A stretch of 64,000 nucleotides of DNA, taken from positions 1,240,001 through 1,304,000 of the forward strand of contig JAZGUH010000223.1 of NCBI GenBank assembly GCA_037893225.1. Direction: 5' to 3'. Source of the DNA: Hippasteria phrygiana (Eukaryota > Echinodermata > Asteroidea > Valvatida > Goniasteridae). Of the stretch, positions 39,201-54,200 are shown piece after piece. The position numbers were made by a program, and so were the translations under genes. The notes beneath the pieces are model-generated. The model saw only the letters and a list, made by a program, of their open reading frames with translations, did no database searches and was not told the origin of the DNA. How positions within the stretch are numbered: position 1 is the stretch's first letter; each line of letters begins with the position of its first letter.

Positions 39201-42200
39201 TAATCCGGTACAGTCTCCGCGCGTCGCTGTTGGACTGACGTCTCGTCAGGCAAACCGTCCATACCTCACGTACTGAGCTCGTACGTGTACTCAACCTTGT
39301 CCCCAGGGCCTACTTTCATCCTCGTTCTGGAAGCGTATTGCTCGAACACTATGGGGACGAGGTTGACGCGTACTGTACCACCGAATTAAGTACATGTGTG
39401 TGCAGGCTACTGACGGGATTTGCGAACTAAACACTCCGACTTCGTTACAAAATTGCGGTAAAATTTAAGGTAAAAATCGGCTTTTTGGGGCCGGACTTGG
39501 GCCGAGTCCTCGAGCTGGTCGAGTCCTTATTGTCCGAGTCCGAGTCCGAGTCCGAGTCCGAGTCCGAGTCCGAGTCCTTGAAAATCAGGACTCGAGTCCG
39601 GACTCGAGCCCGAGTCCGGACTCGAGTACTCAAGCACTGCTGCTGTTGCCGGTAGGTCTGTTGCCACCACTGCAGCGTATTAAAAGTCTCCATTAATGCT
39701 GGGAAGTGTTTCACTAAAAGGTAGGTGTGTCTATAAATATAACGCACATCATTGCTAGGGATCCCACTGTTTTAAGGCCCTGAAATTCTCAGCGCCATCG
39801 CCAAGTTACCTGTGTCTTTTCTGCTCATCTCTACGCTCCAATGACTTGAGTTTCTTGCTGATATTTCGAATGACTGTGATCAACACTATTGCATTAACCT
39901 GTGGGGGGAAGGGAGACGGAGAGGGGGAGGGGAATTAAAACTGCATGTATTATTCATTCCTATTTTGGTAATACACCGTTCGCCACGAGGATGTGGATAG
40001 GGAGAGATCTTGAGGTTTCGTATGTTTCACGCATTCACTTACACCAATAACCACAAGGCAGCCAAAATCAGACCATTAAATTGGACGTCAAATTAATGTG
40101 ACAATAAGCCAGTTCGGTATTTCAACTGCGCTTGTGCACAATGACAGTTATCCCGAATGACCCGTGATCTGACGCGCGCGTACGAACACGCAAGGTGGTC
40201 GCACAACGCGTACGTGTTAAATTCAATCAGAATGGGCGTTCGCGTAACATCGCGTGACATTACGTCAGCAATTTTATCCCGAATAACCTTTGACCTTCGA
40301 GATACCGGAATTATTAATTGCCCTGGAGGCGCCCAATTGGGCTACAAAAAGCGTTCGTCCTAAAATTGTGATGGTTGGAAATCATTAAAAAGTAAAATAA
40401 GATAGTATACTCGACCACGCCTTGAAAATGTGGCGTTCAGCTGAAAATCATTGACAGAAATACTTTCGGGGACGAAAGTTTGGTTCGGAAAAGTCGGAAA
40501 CCGGGTAGAACGCGTAGTTTTTCGTCAATGATTTCCAGACAAACAACACATTTTCAAGGGACGGTAGTGTACACTGTAATATTCTATTTTATAATCATCT
40601 TTCTACCCATATAGCAATTTTAGGACGGACGCTTTGTCTGTCCCCAAGGCAATGTTTTTTTTTTCAGCGTTATTCAATTTTACCGATCGGAAGGACGTCA
40701 TAACTCGAGCAGGAGGGCTAGACCAACACTAAGCAAAGCGACTCCAATTTCAAAAGAAAAAAATCCACGTGTGACTAAATACAGACTCGAGTCTAGCTTT
40801 AGCCCGCGCCTGCATGCAAGTACTACTCCAACGTTATCCTTACCACTAAGAGAGTGAAGACTGGGACAACCAGACAGGCGATTCCAGCTGCGGACGCCCC
40901 AGAAACCTTCAGCTCAAGAATCCTGTATTCACCAATTTGACACACGAGATTTATATCATAATAATATCCATCAGGAATATTTAGTTGCTTCGAAAGCATT
41001 CTGAAATTCCTTTCTTTCAGATTGTGCAAGATATACGTTCACGTTCTTTTTCGGTATTTCCATTGGGTTATATATCGGCCACTTTATTTTATGAATCTTA
41101 GCCGTTTTCTATGACTCTGAACAAACTTGTTTAAGCATCTGAAACAAACTTAAACTATTATTAACAAATGAAATTTGAAAGCATTCTGAAATTCCTGTTT
41201 GTCAGATTTTGTAGAAATTTTGAGAAATGTTCACATTTGATCTGGGTTCACCAAATGAAATATTCATTTTGGTTTTTACTGCGACTATGAATCAGAGTAA
41301 ATGTGTTTCATGAATCTGAACAATTCTGTTTAATTCTGAATAAAACTAAAAATAAACAAATTTATGAATTAGCATATCACACAAACAACAAGAAAATAAA
41401 ACAACACACACCGGATGGACTGGTGTGTTGGCCGAACTTTAATTGGAAAAATTACTGAAATGGTACCGAAATCTCGTGACGTTGGGGTGTTTGTATTTTA
41501 ACTTACATGCATTCTTCAGTTAATGAAAGCCTCTCGATAACAATCCATATAGAAACCAAAACCGCAGGGGTCCCTGAGTGAAAAATAATAATAATTTTTT
41601 AAAATTGACAAATATCAAAGGTATGATTTACCACCGGAAAATGGACTTATTATATGAAATTGTGATTCGTTGTACTTATAATGGATCTATTTTTGGAGGA
41701 GTCTTTCTTGCTCTTTTCCAAGTTAATGTCAAGTGTAAAATAATTATGGCAAATTAAGAAAGTAGAATTTGGAATCTCTCTCTCTCTATCTCTCTCTCTT
41801 ATCAGTCAATGTGTGACGTCTAAAATTATGAATTAGGCCTATGGCCGTTTAACAGAGTTGGAGTCGAGTCCCTGCAAGTCCTTTCACAAGTACTTTCGCA
41901 AGCCCAGTCAGAAGTCCTTTCATAAAGCTGGTCACAAGTAACTGGATAAACAATGACAAAGGAATGCCTTTGTCAAAGCTCATTTGAATAGATTGTGATT
42001 AGGATTAGGACTGGAGGGCTTGTGATGGACTTGCAGGGACTTGCAGTGACTTGCAGGGACTTGTGATGGACTCGACTAAATCTCTGCCGTTTAATTAGAA
42101 AATTCAGGCTCGATAGGACAAAAGTTAGGCAGGCGATTTTTAACGGTTACAATTTCCATAATGTATCATTGAGTTTTTGAGAAATTGAGTTTTTACAACT

Positions 42201-45200
42201 CCAAAATTTGTAAACAGCAATTTTTATATTTCATTAATGATTTACAAACTTAAAAGAGAAACTGACGTCAAATCAAAGTGGACGTCATCCATCTGGTTGT
42301 AAATAATATTTGCTGGTGTTATTTCAACACCAACCTCAACACCTAACAGATTGAAATACATTTCTTGTTGAAAAGCTCACCGGTAACAACACTGTTTTAT
42401 TGCAGTGCACAGAATGGAAAATGTACTAATCAGTTCTAAAGTAGAGAGAAAGGGATTGTTTGATAGAGGAAATAAATCATGTCCCCACCCCAGCCGAGTA
42501 AACACCACTTGATGAACTTTCGGCCTTTCTGCTCCTGGAAAAATCTCTTGACCACGATACAGAAGAGGATCAGGCCCTCGACTAGCATCCAAAAGAAGTT
42601 GGCGAGGACCGAGTAGGCCAACAGCACGTTGAGGAAGTTTCGAAAATGCTGTGAATTTGAAGAAGAAAAGTGGCTTAGCACAGTGAAGTTTTGCTTGGTT
42701 AAGACATGTTACCAGCCAAAACCCCACGTACGTGACTGTTTTGAATTTGCTACGCAAGCATTAGCATACGGCTGAATACCAGTCACAAGCAATTTGTTTG
42801 GTAATCCGGTTTTTACTAAGAAGGACTTTTCATGCTAAGCATATTTGTTCAGCTTAACAGCTGCATGAAATTAGGCCCAGATATCAGTATACTTCATTAA
42901 GGCTCGTGCAAGGAAACTTGTTTCAACGTCTTCTCAGACAGTACAGTAGGCTGAGATTCCTTTTACAGGCTAAAGTGAGGTGGATTTTTTACGGGGAAGT
43001 ACTGCGGACGTTTACCAGCGCGTAGGCGTCTATTTACTTCTACGAATATCGCCAATACAGCAAACACAAATTGTATGAATAACAGACGCATTAATCAGTA
43101 CGTCGGTTGCTCAGTCACGCATACAATATTTTGTGGGGGGGCCAAGTGTGACGAAACCCTACAAAACTTGTCACAGGTTGCCAGAGCTATTAGGAGTACA
43201 GGCCCTTAAACACGACATAATACAGTGGAAATCAAGAGGAACTTTCCATATTCGTTAGGATGTCAAAATGAGTGCTATATCAAAGTAAACAGTGGACCAT
43301 TCTCTGTCTAATGCATGCAAAAAAAACTAACACTGAACAAATCATTAAGAATAATTTCGTACCATCCGGTCACAACCAGACGGTCACAAAGAATACTTGC
43401 TAGTTTATCTTGCCATCAATATTAGCCCCACCCAACATGCACCCTAATGGGTTTGGATCCGTGTCTGCTTCGTCGAAAAGTATCATTACCCCGTTATAGA
43501 AAGCGTGACGTCATACTAGGGAGTTACCATGTTGGTGACGTAGCATGACGGCAAAATGCTGTAACCAATGAGGAAGACCACGTGATATATTGTGAAGGAG
43601 GCGATGAGGTTCCAGTGAATGTGATATGGGCTCCCCTTCAGTCCACTCCTGTGTGTTTGGCAGGAATCAAGAAATTATAAATTAAACGACCATATATCTG
43701 ACCGAGTGAGGGCGCTGTGGCGACTCCATTTTTAGGAGATACATCTTTTATTGAGGTAAAATCACATGAAGTAAGCTTACCTTCCAGCAATAAAAATACC
43801 GATTGTTAAAGTCTCACAATTCAATAGGGCTTTAAGCAAAATCGTATTTACAAAAATAAAGGCAGTGCGCATCCACTTCAGGAGAAATGGACAGACGCGG
43901 CTCGATTTTACTCACGAGTCAATGGGAAAACTATCAACCAAAATAAGTAAGTTTAAGTCAATTTGCCCCAAAATAACATAAAAAATACAGATCAAATAAA
44001 ATGAGCCAGAACCGTGATTTGTTAAACGATAAAATGACATTTCGCACAGAGTTTGAGAGAGAAAACTTCAGAAGTAAATTTGACTCGTACCTTTATATTA
44101 ACTTTGTTACGTAAAAATAGCTTTGTTTATCCACAGCTAGTTTCAGTTCAGCGCAGGCGCAATGCAATTTCAGTTTGGTTGTTATCTTTGCACACTGAGG
44201 TAGCAGAGGTTTAATTACAGGCTATGGCAATATAACTTCCATCAAAAAAACGAAATGTGGTCACGCTTATGATGATTTTAAAATGACAGATTCCTTGAAT
44301 ATAAAGCTTTGAAAAATAATTTACTGAGTCGCCCTAAAAGGTCGTCCAGAAGGCCAAACAAAATTGTGTTGTCCTTAAATGGGAAAAATCGGGAGGGACG
44401 GTCGGTTGGTCGATTTTGTTTTTGTTTTTTTGTTTGTTTTTTTACCATAAAAAAAAACATAATACTACCTGTTGTGTTACTCGGAAGTCGGAAGGCAAAA
44501 AAGTAAGCTTATTTAAAAGTGAGATGGCGAAATGCAGGATCGTGAAATCGTAGCTGTATTTAGAAACAATGATTTTAATAAAACTTGTTCCCCTGTGCAG
44601 AAAAAGGTGAGATTTTGAACATTTTCTTCAAAGATTAAAAAACGCGAACTTGTGACTTAGGGTCGGTCGCGGAGGGCAACACAACTATTTTTTGCCTAAC
44701 TTCTGGAATATTTAATAAAGGGCGCAATTTTCACCATAAATCAGGCACACTGTCACATTGAAACAAACTCAGGTAATATTTTATGGCTAGACTGCACTGC
44801 AAAAACTGTCGAATTAACACCATTTGATATCTATACTGGACCATTCGTTCAATATAGATACCACGTGGTGTCAATTTAACACCACCGTTTGTGTTGTATG
44901 AACACTATATTCACTCACCTCGTAATGATGTACATGACGTTAGCGATGATGCAAGCCACGAGCGATATGGAAAACGCGATATAAAGGAAGACACGCAGAA
45001 ACTGCAGAACCACGGGAACAAAAACGGTAGAAATACATTGAGGCTTTTATGCACTTCGTGAACTCAACTCTTGCAGGGGAGGATGTCATACTGCGTGTGC
45101 TTAAAGCTAGGTCACATGGTCAGTGGTGTATCCATCGGGCGTTCTTTTATTATAAATTGAAAACGCATTCACTTCATAATCCGAAACAAGACAAGACAAG

Positions 45201-48200
45201 CAAAGCAAAGCAAAAATATGTATGGGTAAAAAAAAGTGATAAATTTTTGAGAATTATTTGCGATTTTGCCTCCCCACTCCATCCCCGGAACCAAAACCTC
45301 GATACATCACTATCTGTCACTCGTGGGTAACAGACCGATCCATCAGAGTCTTGCTCCTTGACGTGTTGACCAATCACAGCTGCGCGCGACACACGTGGGC
45401 GGGGCTTATTTAAATATTTTATTGTCCTGCTCAAGAAGGCATTAATGCCGGATGAACTCTGCAGTTAATAAAGCGAAAAGCAATGCAAAATTTGCCAGGT
45501 ATTTTTTGGCAAGCTTGCAAATCCACAAACAATCCCTTATTATGGTCCTATAACTTCAGCTAGCGTACAAAGTACCTCTGTAAACAACATTATTTATAAC
45601 TTGTTACCTGATAGACCACACTTTCGTCGAGCGTCACCAGGGCAAATTCCCCGTCCACGCAAATATATAGCGCTGTTACGTTAAAAGGAAAGGGGAATAA
45701 TTATCGCATTAACGAACAAGTCACAAATAATCGGAAATGATCAATAATGTGAAAATGAGCCACTTCCATTAAATGCATATGACATATATAGGGATTTAAA
45801 TTAGAACAGAGATGTTTTCTCTTTTGCCCTATCCCGACGTAATATATGAAACACTGTATACTCAGTGCTTTCCGAGAGCCTGCGCTAGTAAGCAGGAAGT
45901 CGTGGGTTCGAATCCCGCTCGAGTAAGCATGTGATTTGTTCACACAGGCTCTCGGAAAGCACTGAGTATACAGTGTTTCATATATTACGTCGGGATAGGG
46001 CAAAAGAGAAAACATCTTTGTTCTAATTTACATCATCCCCCGACGCAAAACATTCCATCTTCTGACTGATATATAGGGATTGTCCCCAACCCCTATACAT
46101 CTTTCCACATGCCGTTTCCGTTCACAGTGTCAACAAAGAACATTCGTTGCAGTCGTCAGTTTTAGTGCAAATGTTGGGTGGGGGGGGGGGGGGGGGGGGA
46201 TCGGGCTCTAGACTGGCTCCCGGTCCCTCCTTTATCGTTCTGACCTCCGGTAGCGGTTATTAGAATGTACCTGTCGGAATTCCTCCGGGGTATGCAAATT
46301 AGAGGGTTTGCACTAATCACCCATAATGCATTTCAATGTTCCTAAACTTTGCAAAAAACTTGCCAAAGGCACGCAAGCATTCAGCAAACCGAACTTCTCC
46401 ATGATTCAAACCTATTACGAGAAAAAAACAGCAAATAATTTCCCGTTAGTGGGAAATTATTTGCGCACATCAGGAGAAAAAGACCAATAGGAGCGTTTGT
46501 TTTCTGCGGGGGGGGGGGGGGGGGGGGCAGGAACTAGTCTAATTCAGACTCAAGACCAAAAAATAATGGTTTGGACTATAACCGACACTTCATCGAGTTC
46601 TATATAAATTCAAGTGACTTACATCTTGGTCTGCAGACACTACATTCGTTTCCCTCATGTGTATTGGTGCATTCCGATTGGTTTGTTTGACGATCGCAAT
46701 TCGAGCCTGATACAAACAAAAATTATATACATTTTAACATCTGGTGATAGTGCAAACTATCTATTCGTTCAAACATAGATACCACGTGATGTTAAATAGA
46801 TACCACATGGTGTTGTATTAACTCCACAGTGCTTGTAAAGCGTTACTCTCTTGCAACATTTTTTGTAATAAAGAAAACGGCTGGAGAAGACGTCTACAGC
46901 ACCACTCACCTGCTGCGTGTTTCACATCATAATAGTCTGCAACCTCGGATGACGCGTTGGTGACGTCATCTTGCAAAGATTCACTTTCTGCTAAGCTCAG
47001 CCAGATAAGTGGTATGAAGACGTACGCCAGCAATTTCTGATGTTGTCAAAAGAAAGAATCAGGTGGTGACTTAGGTGAAAAAGAGAAAAAGGTCTTACTA
47101 AACAAAATATGACCGAGAATCAAAAAATATAAAATGCCTGATAAGTGGACTTCCTACTGTTACTAGGACAGGTGTAGGGTGCGTCTTGAAGGTAGGGGAC
47201 GATGGTTGAAAACTCAGACCCAAACACTGACTTCCCTTGTAAACAAATCTGGATAGCTCATTTGGCCATTATACGGGCTGTACGAAATTACTGACACCAG
47301 CAGCTATCATATTACACACCCATCGTATGGGGACGTTTCCATATCAATACAATGATTAACGTGTACTATTGAGAACGAGGATAAAAGTAAACCCTTGGGA
47401 CAATAAGCCAGTTCGGTATCCCAAAGGTCAAAGGTTATTCGGGATAAAATTTCTTACGTAATCGTTCTCACCATCTTGTGCGCATGCTCAGAACCACGCG
47501 CACAAGCTCAGAACAAGCAAAAAGATGTTTAATCCATTCGCGCCCGACGAGGCTTTAAAGTCCCACCCCAATCTATAACGTAAAACTCAGTGTTAGTACG
47601 AACAAAAATTTGGACATGAAAGGGTTTAATAAACAGTGCTGTTGATTTTCAATGGAAATTAATGGACGTTGCTCCTGAGTTTTTTTCCACAAATAATGCT
47701 CTCATTTTGACTCCCTTTGATACTTGAGTGTTATCTTTTACAAGTAGGGCCAAATTCCTTACTCTACGAATCGAAGAAAACTTATCGATAGAGCTTGTAT
47801 ATACAATATGCTATGCCTACTTTCATATTTATCCAAACCTTTTTGAAACCAGCAATTGAGCTGTTTAACTGGTTGTGTTTGTCAGTTGTTGGTTTTTGGA
47901 ATAGAGTCTTCCGGGTGCGAGCTAAAATAATTGAGTTCGCTAGTTCGTTTAGCATTAATCATCACTAATCAAGTACATCACCCAGCAAACTTCCCTATGT
48001 TTGTCTATTGTTTTGCAAGTTTTGCCGACCATACTGTGATTCTACTAGTCTTTTTTACGTGTCAAATTTTCTGATTTTCTGTGAGGAGCATTTTAGTTGG
48101 TACCGGCAGTGTATACATGTACCGAAAATTTATGTTAATAGTATTCTCTCTCTGAAGAAAACCCCGAGGAAAACTGGTTCACCCCGAGTCCCCCCCCCCC

Positions 48201-51200
48201 CCCCCCCCCCACCCCCATGACCCAACAAAGCAGCGCTGATCGCCTGTCACAGCTGGACATTGTATTCAGTATACTGAATTTACAAAACAGGAATCTATAG
48301 AGGTAAATTGTTTCCGGATACACTATCTGTAACAAAGAGAACGGATGTATAGACTCGACGTTTCGATCAGAATACCCAGACCGTCATTAGGAGAATGTAG
48401 TTGTACACTCCACTATGCAAAGCTTCGAATCACATTTAAAGTTAGAAGCGACGGGTGCCATTAGTTACCATTGTTAAGCCCACTTTTAGCATTCAGTTCC
48501 CCACGGCTCATCCATCAGGCCTAATCGCCTATAAGGGAATCCCACATAAACCCCACCTCACCTGGAATCCACCAATATACTGTTCGCTGAGTAACCGGTT
48601 CTATACAGAACTAACAAACACCCACTATTAAGGAGATAAATGGTGATACCTTACCGAACAAACCTAAAATCATTTCTTTAGCCAGCAAACCCACTGCAAT
48701 TTACATCTGCCCAATCACAGCGGCGAATTTAGTCACACTCTGTGACCCTGGGCGGATGGGAAAAGGGGGATGGTACTTCCACCCCCACCCGGAAATTTAA
48801 AAAAAGGAGAAACAATATTTTTATTTTTTTAAAGAAGACGAGGTGTCAAATCACTGTTAATTTAATGCACATTTAACAACATGGGAGTTCGGGGTGCCAT
48901 TGGTGGTGGGGTGGGCACCCACCCTCGAAAAAAATTAAACATTGAGAATATGCCAGAGAAAGTACAAGGATTTTGGGATTTTGCCCCCTCTAGAAAGAAA
49001 TCCTGGCGACGCCTATGTCTGTGACTGCCGTTCGGGTATTAACGAACAGTACGTGCGACTACATTACGTGCAGTTCATTTTGTTCAAAAACATCCTTGAG
49101 AAGAAAAACAATTCCTACAGGCAAAAACATCCTCGAAAAATACAAAATCATCATGGTGTGTCAACGGATGAATTTAATTCCTATTTCAGTGTTGTGATAT
49201 TTAGCGCTGCATATACATGGAACGAGCACGGTTTCCAATATTACGGACCCTGACTACAGGATACGCCAAAACAAGTAGTGCAATGGAAAACAAAACAAAC
49301 GCTAAATACAATCAACAAAGCTATATGTACACCATATAATACGAATAATACAAACTTAAAAACGTATTTAACAGTATTATCATGACGGACACACTTCACT
49401 TCGGCGGTACATGAGACGGGTAGTAGTTGAAGTAGTTATCGTAATCCCTCCGCCCATCTGATTAGCATACAACGGAGGCCAATGTCAGCCCCTGTTAAAA
49501 TTCCCCCTTACTGCCATTTTAACACTTGGTCCGACAGGAAAAGTTCCCACGATTTCGAAGCATGGTCCACCTCTATGTTCCAGTAAATTTAATTAGCACC
49601 CAGTAGCAGATTTTACCCCTAAGTTGACCAAGTCCATATGTGGCTAAGACGACCCCTTTGTCTCAACACAGATAAGTAATTGACCAGATGGGGATGTGGC
49701 CAGAGAACCCAGCCAACATGGCTACATTTTATGCCACTGGCTAAAACTGTTATGGCTGTCTGCCATTTTATGACCATGTCTAACACGTGTAGTCAGTAAC
49801 TTTCTGATTGGCCACTCTCCATCCCAAGGTGGAATATCTGCCTGGTTTCATAATTTTGACCAATGAGATTGTTCCACCGAAATGGGCAGAAAGCGTGGTC
49901 GAGGAATAATATTCCCCCCGATCGCCGGATTCTCCTCAGAAGCGATTAAGACCTCTGGTGAGAAGGCTGTCCAGATTGAGTGCCCGTTTACACTATTAGG
50001 AACGTTGTACTTTCCCTAAAGTCGTTTCTAATGATAGCCATTCTCACCCTCACCATTGTGCTCTGCTGATACAGGTAAGCCTATTTTCATTGTATAAAAG
50101 AAGTTTGTATTTCCTATTACCATTTGACTTTTGTGCAGGACACTTTGTATTTTGAATTATGTTGACTCGGTTTGAGACAATCTCAAGATGGGTGGAACAA
50201 CCCCAATATGAGTATATTGAGTCAGCATTCGTTTGCCTTCAGCTATTAACCTTTTTTGCCTTGTACCCTGTATTTACTTGTATTATATTGCTGATATTTG
50301 GTCGACTCTTGATCGATGTCACTTTTGCTGTTATTTATTGACCGAAATTATCATGTTCGGTTTTGTATATCATTGATTTCCCGATAGTATTGGAAGATCC
50401 ATTTGTGATTGCCGATTACCATTCTGTTATGACTGCAGTATTCACTTAAATCGGTCAATATACTCTCAGTCCGTGTACAATTATATTTTCCTCTTGGTTG
50501 ATTTCCGATTACTTTGAATATTCTTGTTGCATACTTTTCTATATGATACCTCGTGGCCTAAAACTTCGATCATTCGTATGACATGACCAATAATTCATAC
50601 ATGCACGTTTTTCCGTAAATTAACTGGTCTTGTTCACGAGATTTCCAATATTTTGATTGTCTTCCAAATTGTGTGTGTATAGGCCTACACATTACCTTCC
50701 TTTTCTGTTATGTCCCGTGACATCCTGCTGACTATTAATTGTGTACAGCGAGTGTGTACAAACCACATGGAACTTGCCCCAGGATGACCTTGAATAAGGT
50801 TACCGCAATGCGCTATAGGCCAACACAATTGGGTTTTGGCCAAGTCAATTATTCCCTGATGTTTTGATTAGCATTTTATGGTATTTTACCACTGTGCGGA
50901 GTACTGACCGTGGTTATCATGTTCTGGGTGAACTTTTGATCAATGTATAGTTATACTGAAAGTGTCATTCCACTGGAAATGTGTTCTGGGCGAACATCCC
51001 GAAAAGATATGCAGTTTTTGACCTCTTTCCATTCTTTTAAGCGTTTCATATTTTAGTTAGAGATATTGCTTTTAGATTTTTAGTTCTGTATACAAATATG
51101 TTGATCCTCGATAATCGGAAGCGATTAAGACCTCTGGTGAGAAGGCTGTCCAGATTGAGTGCCCGTTTACACTATTAGGAACGTTGTACTTTCCCTAAAG

Positions 51201-54200
51201 TCGTTTCTAATGATAGCCATTCTCACCCTCACCATTGTGCTCTGCTGATACAGAGAGTACTTTCCATATAGGTCATGCTTTGGGGAGCCGACCCGGTTCG
51301 CCTCCCCACACACCTGTCCCATTCCCCTGTTCGTGATATCATCGGAACTCGGTTTGTGTGCCTGAACCCTGATCTTCGGACTCGGAGCCACCCCCGTGTC
51401 AAGCCTCAGTCAAGTCCATCAAGCCACACCCAAGTTCTGATGCAAGCGCCAGAAAACCCAGCTAAGATCCATAACCTGTATTTATAATATGATGTATTTG
51501 CCATTTTGTTTCTAATTGAATTATCGTGTACCATATCAGTGCTAATCCTAACTGGATGAACCCTTGTTTATTTAGTAATTCCTGTGCCTATTCGATTCAA
51601 GGTACTTCTTTATTTTACATTTTTCGGATTGAGTTTATTGCTCATGGATGTAGTCAAATTTTAATTATTGTTTAGCGATTCAAGACATTCATTCAATTGG
51701 GATTACTCACTGATTTGGCTTCTGAACTGAACTGCACCATTTGATTTATTTCTTATCCTCAATTCTATTGTTGTATGCACTGTATATTTTTTGTGATGAC
51801 CTTGGGGTGATGAATATTGAATTACAACATTTTATCCCGAGAAAGAGGATCAACGTAATAACTTGCTGTCCGTGTGGATTTATTTCTGAGCAAAGTTCCT
51901 TTAACAAAACTACGAACCTAGCAGGAACCCATTAAACGTTGGGACAACCTGTGACACCAATATTTCATGCCTGTAAAAGCGACGGAGTGTAAGATTGTGT
52001 TCCTGAGATTGTGGACCTTCATCTTGATGGCCATGTTCTGAATTGTTAGCGGGGGTTTGCAGCTGCAAATTAAAATGAAATACAAGATGCAGCTACATTC
52101 TTAAGTTCTCAGTTTGTATCAAACAACTGAGAGACTTTGAAATCCATGTATGCTCAGTGCTTTCCGAGAGCCTGTGGGCCAGGCTTTAAACTCGAGTGGA
52201 ACTCGAACCCACGACTTGCCGGGGCCGGCTGGCAGTTTCGAATAGCATTGGATACTGCTTTATCATTGTGATCAGCCGGGTGTCAGACAATTATATAGCT
52301 GTTCAAAGTGCGCATTTTGGTCGAGAAACTCACTTTTGCTTGAAATGATTGCACAACTTGTTTTGCGCTAAACAAATCTGAATATCCAAGAGGCGCCAAT
52401 GTGCAGAAGTAGCACCCGTTTGTTTTAAGCATCATGCCCTGTAGGTCGTACCTCTGCATTTGGGTCTATATAGTCAGTTAATGCAGCCCGCCGTGCGCCT
52501 CCTAAGGATTACGGTTCAAAGCTCCCCCTGTGCTGTGTCGTGTCCGGCCTGGGAAGTATGTGTCAGCCGGCCGTGTCCACGTCCCATGGACCAGACGCAG
52601 CTTCAGTGGAACGTGGAGGCGAGGAGGAAACAAAATGTAACGCCACACTCGTACATGGCGTTGGTGCCTTCGCATCCAAGTGCAAAGTCACGAAGGATCG
52701 AGGCTTTTCTTTAAATAAACTACAAACACACATTTGGGAAAATCGATGCGAAAATGACAGGCCGGGACATTTCAGAGGACAGAATACGATGCGCCACGCA
52801 CGTTTACACGCCGCGAAATTCCCATGGAGAACGTGAGGTCTCAAAGCGTTATTTTGGACTGAAGTGGCACATCATACTCCCCGTTTAAGGCGTGTTTTTG
52901 TGTAAAGCTAGGGCTGACATACACCCTTTAAACTAAGGTCTACAAGAACAGGTTTAAAAATTCACCCTTTTGTGGAAAAAATACATCGAATATTCCTTTT
53001 TCTCCTAGAAAGATTGCTTTTGTGCAAGTCTATGGCTTAAGACCACAGGAGTTGAGGAACCCGTTATTACGTGACGTGCCCTTCCCCTCAAATCCACCTT
53101 TTAAAGCTGGCAATACAATGCTCGCTCGTCAACATCGAAGGGATTTTACAATAAAATATTAGACTAGTACCCGGTTCTTCTATTGTCGTTCTGACTTTGA
53201 TTACGGGGATCGGTAGGGGGTTATGCTAATTAGCATAAATCTCTTGTAGTCTGTTTGACATAAATCTGGCGCAATGCACAGGTTTATGCTACATGTATAT
53301 ATTTGTGCTTTTTACAATTCTAGGGCCTATACCCGAAATGCACTGGGCTGTTTATAGCGACTGCAAAACTTGCCCAAAACCCAAGTACATTCAACAAAAT
53401 ATAATATGAATTAATGAATTAAAATAAATTAAAATGAATTAATGAATGAAAATGAATTAAACTGCTGAAAACTGCTAACTGGATTGACCTCAAATATACA
53501 AATTAACAAGTATTAATTAGCTGGCCTAACGTTTCGAACTTAAGCAAGTTCGCAAAGACAAAAACCAAGGAGGAAGAACCTGCTGAAGTTTGAAACGTTA
53601 GGCCAGCTAAATTTTTCCCATGCATGATTCAAACATATTTACGAGAACGAAAACAGCATCCAACTCTCGAAAAATTGACAGAAATATTACAGCGCTTGCG
53701 CACGCGGGCCCAATTAAAAGCGTCATATCCGGATACGAGCTACCGGTCCCAATATTTGGGGGCGCGAAAACCAGTCTTAGTACATTAAAATACGTATAGC
53801 AGGTGTTACACCCGGCAACTCTCGAGTAATGCATATTGGGAATACCTACCATTACCTATTTCTGTCCGTATTATGCGAAATACAAATTATGTTGATCATG
53901 TTAATATCTGTTTGATAATTATGTTTTTACAAAGTGAAGAGTTCTCGAAAACACATAGAGCAATGCAGTTCGCAAACCTGAAGAAATAGCAACACGCACG
54001 ACATTATAGGAGCTTTGGGGATTGGTGTTGGAGGGACGACCCTAGTCTACAGACACCCTCACCGAAAAAATAACACCCCCCTAAAACAAAATACACCCAA
54101 AACCCCAGTAACTGGCTTAAGAGCATTTCCACACAAAAATAAGCCTATATATAAAAAGAAACAAACCAAAACCAAGTATTTTTAAACCTCATTCTATAGA

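Noticed and set aside
50159..50341. A 60-codon hydrophobic plus-strand frame between the 137-bp repeats
   Set aside because: AT-rich DNA often yields such frames. There is no splice or homology support.
52460..52836. Overlapping GC-rich frames on both strands
   Set aside because: No recognisable domain, conflicting frames and no splice partners. Could be an exon or repeat remnant, but unsupported.
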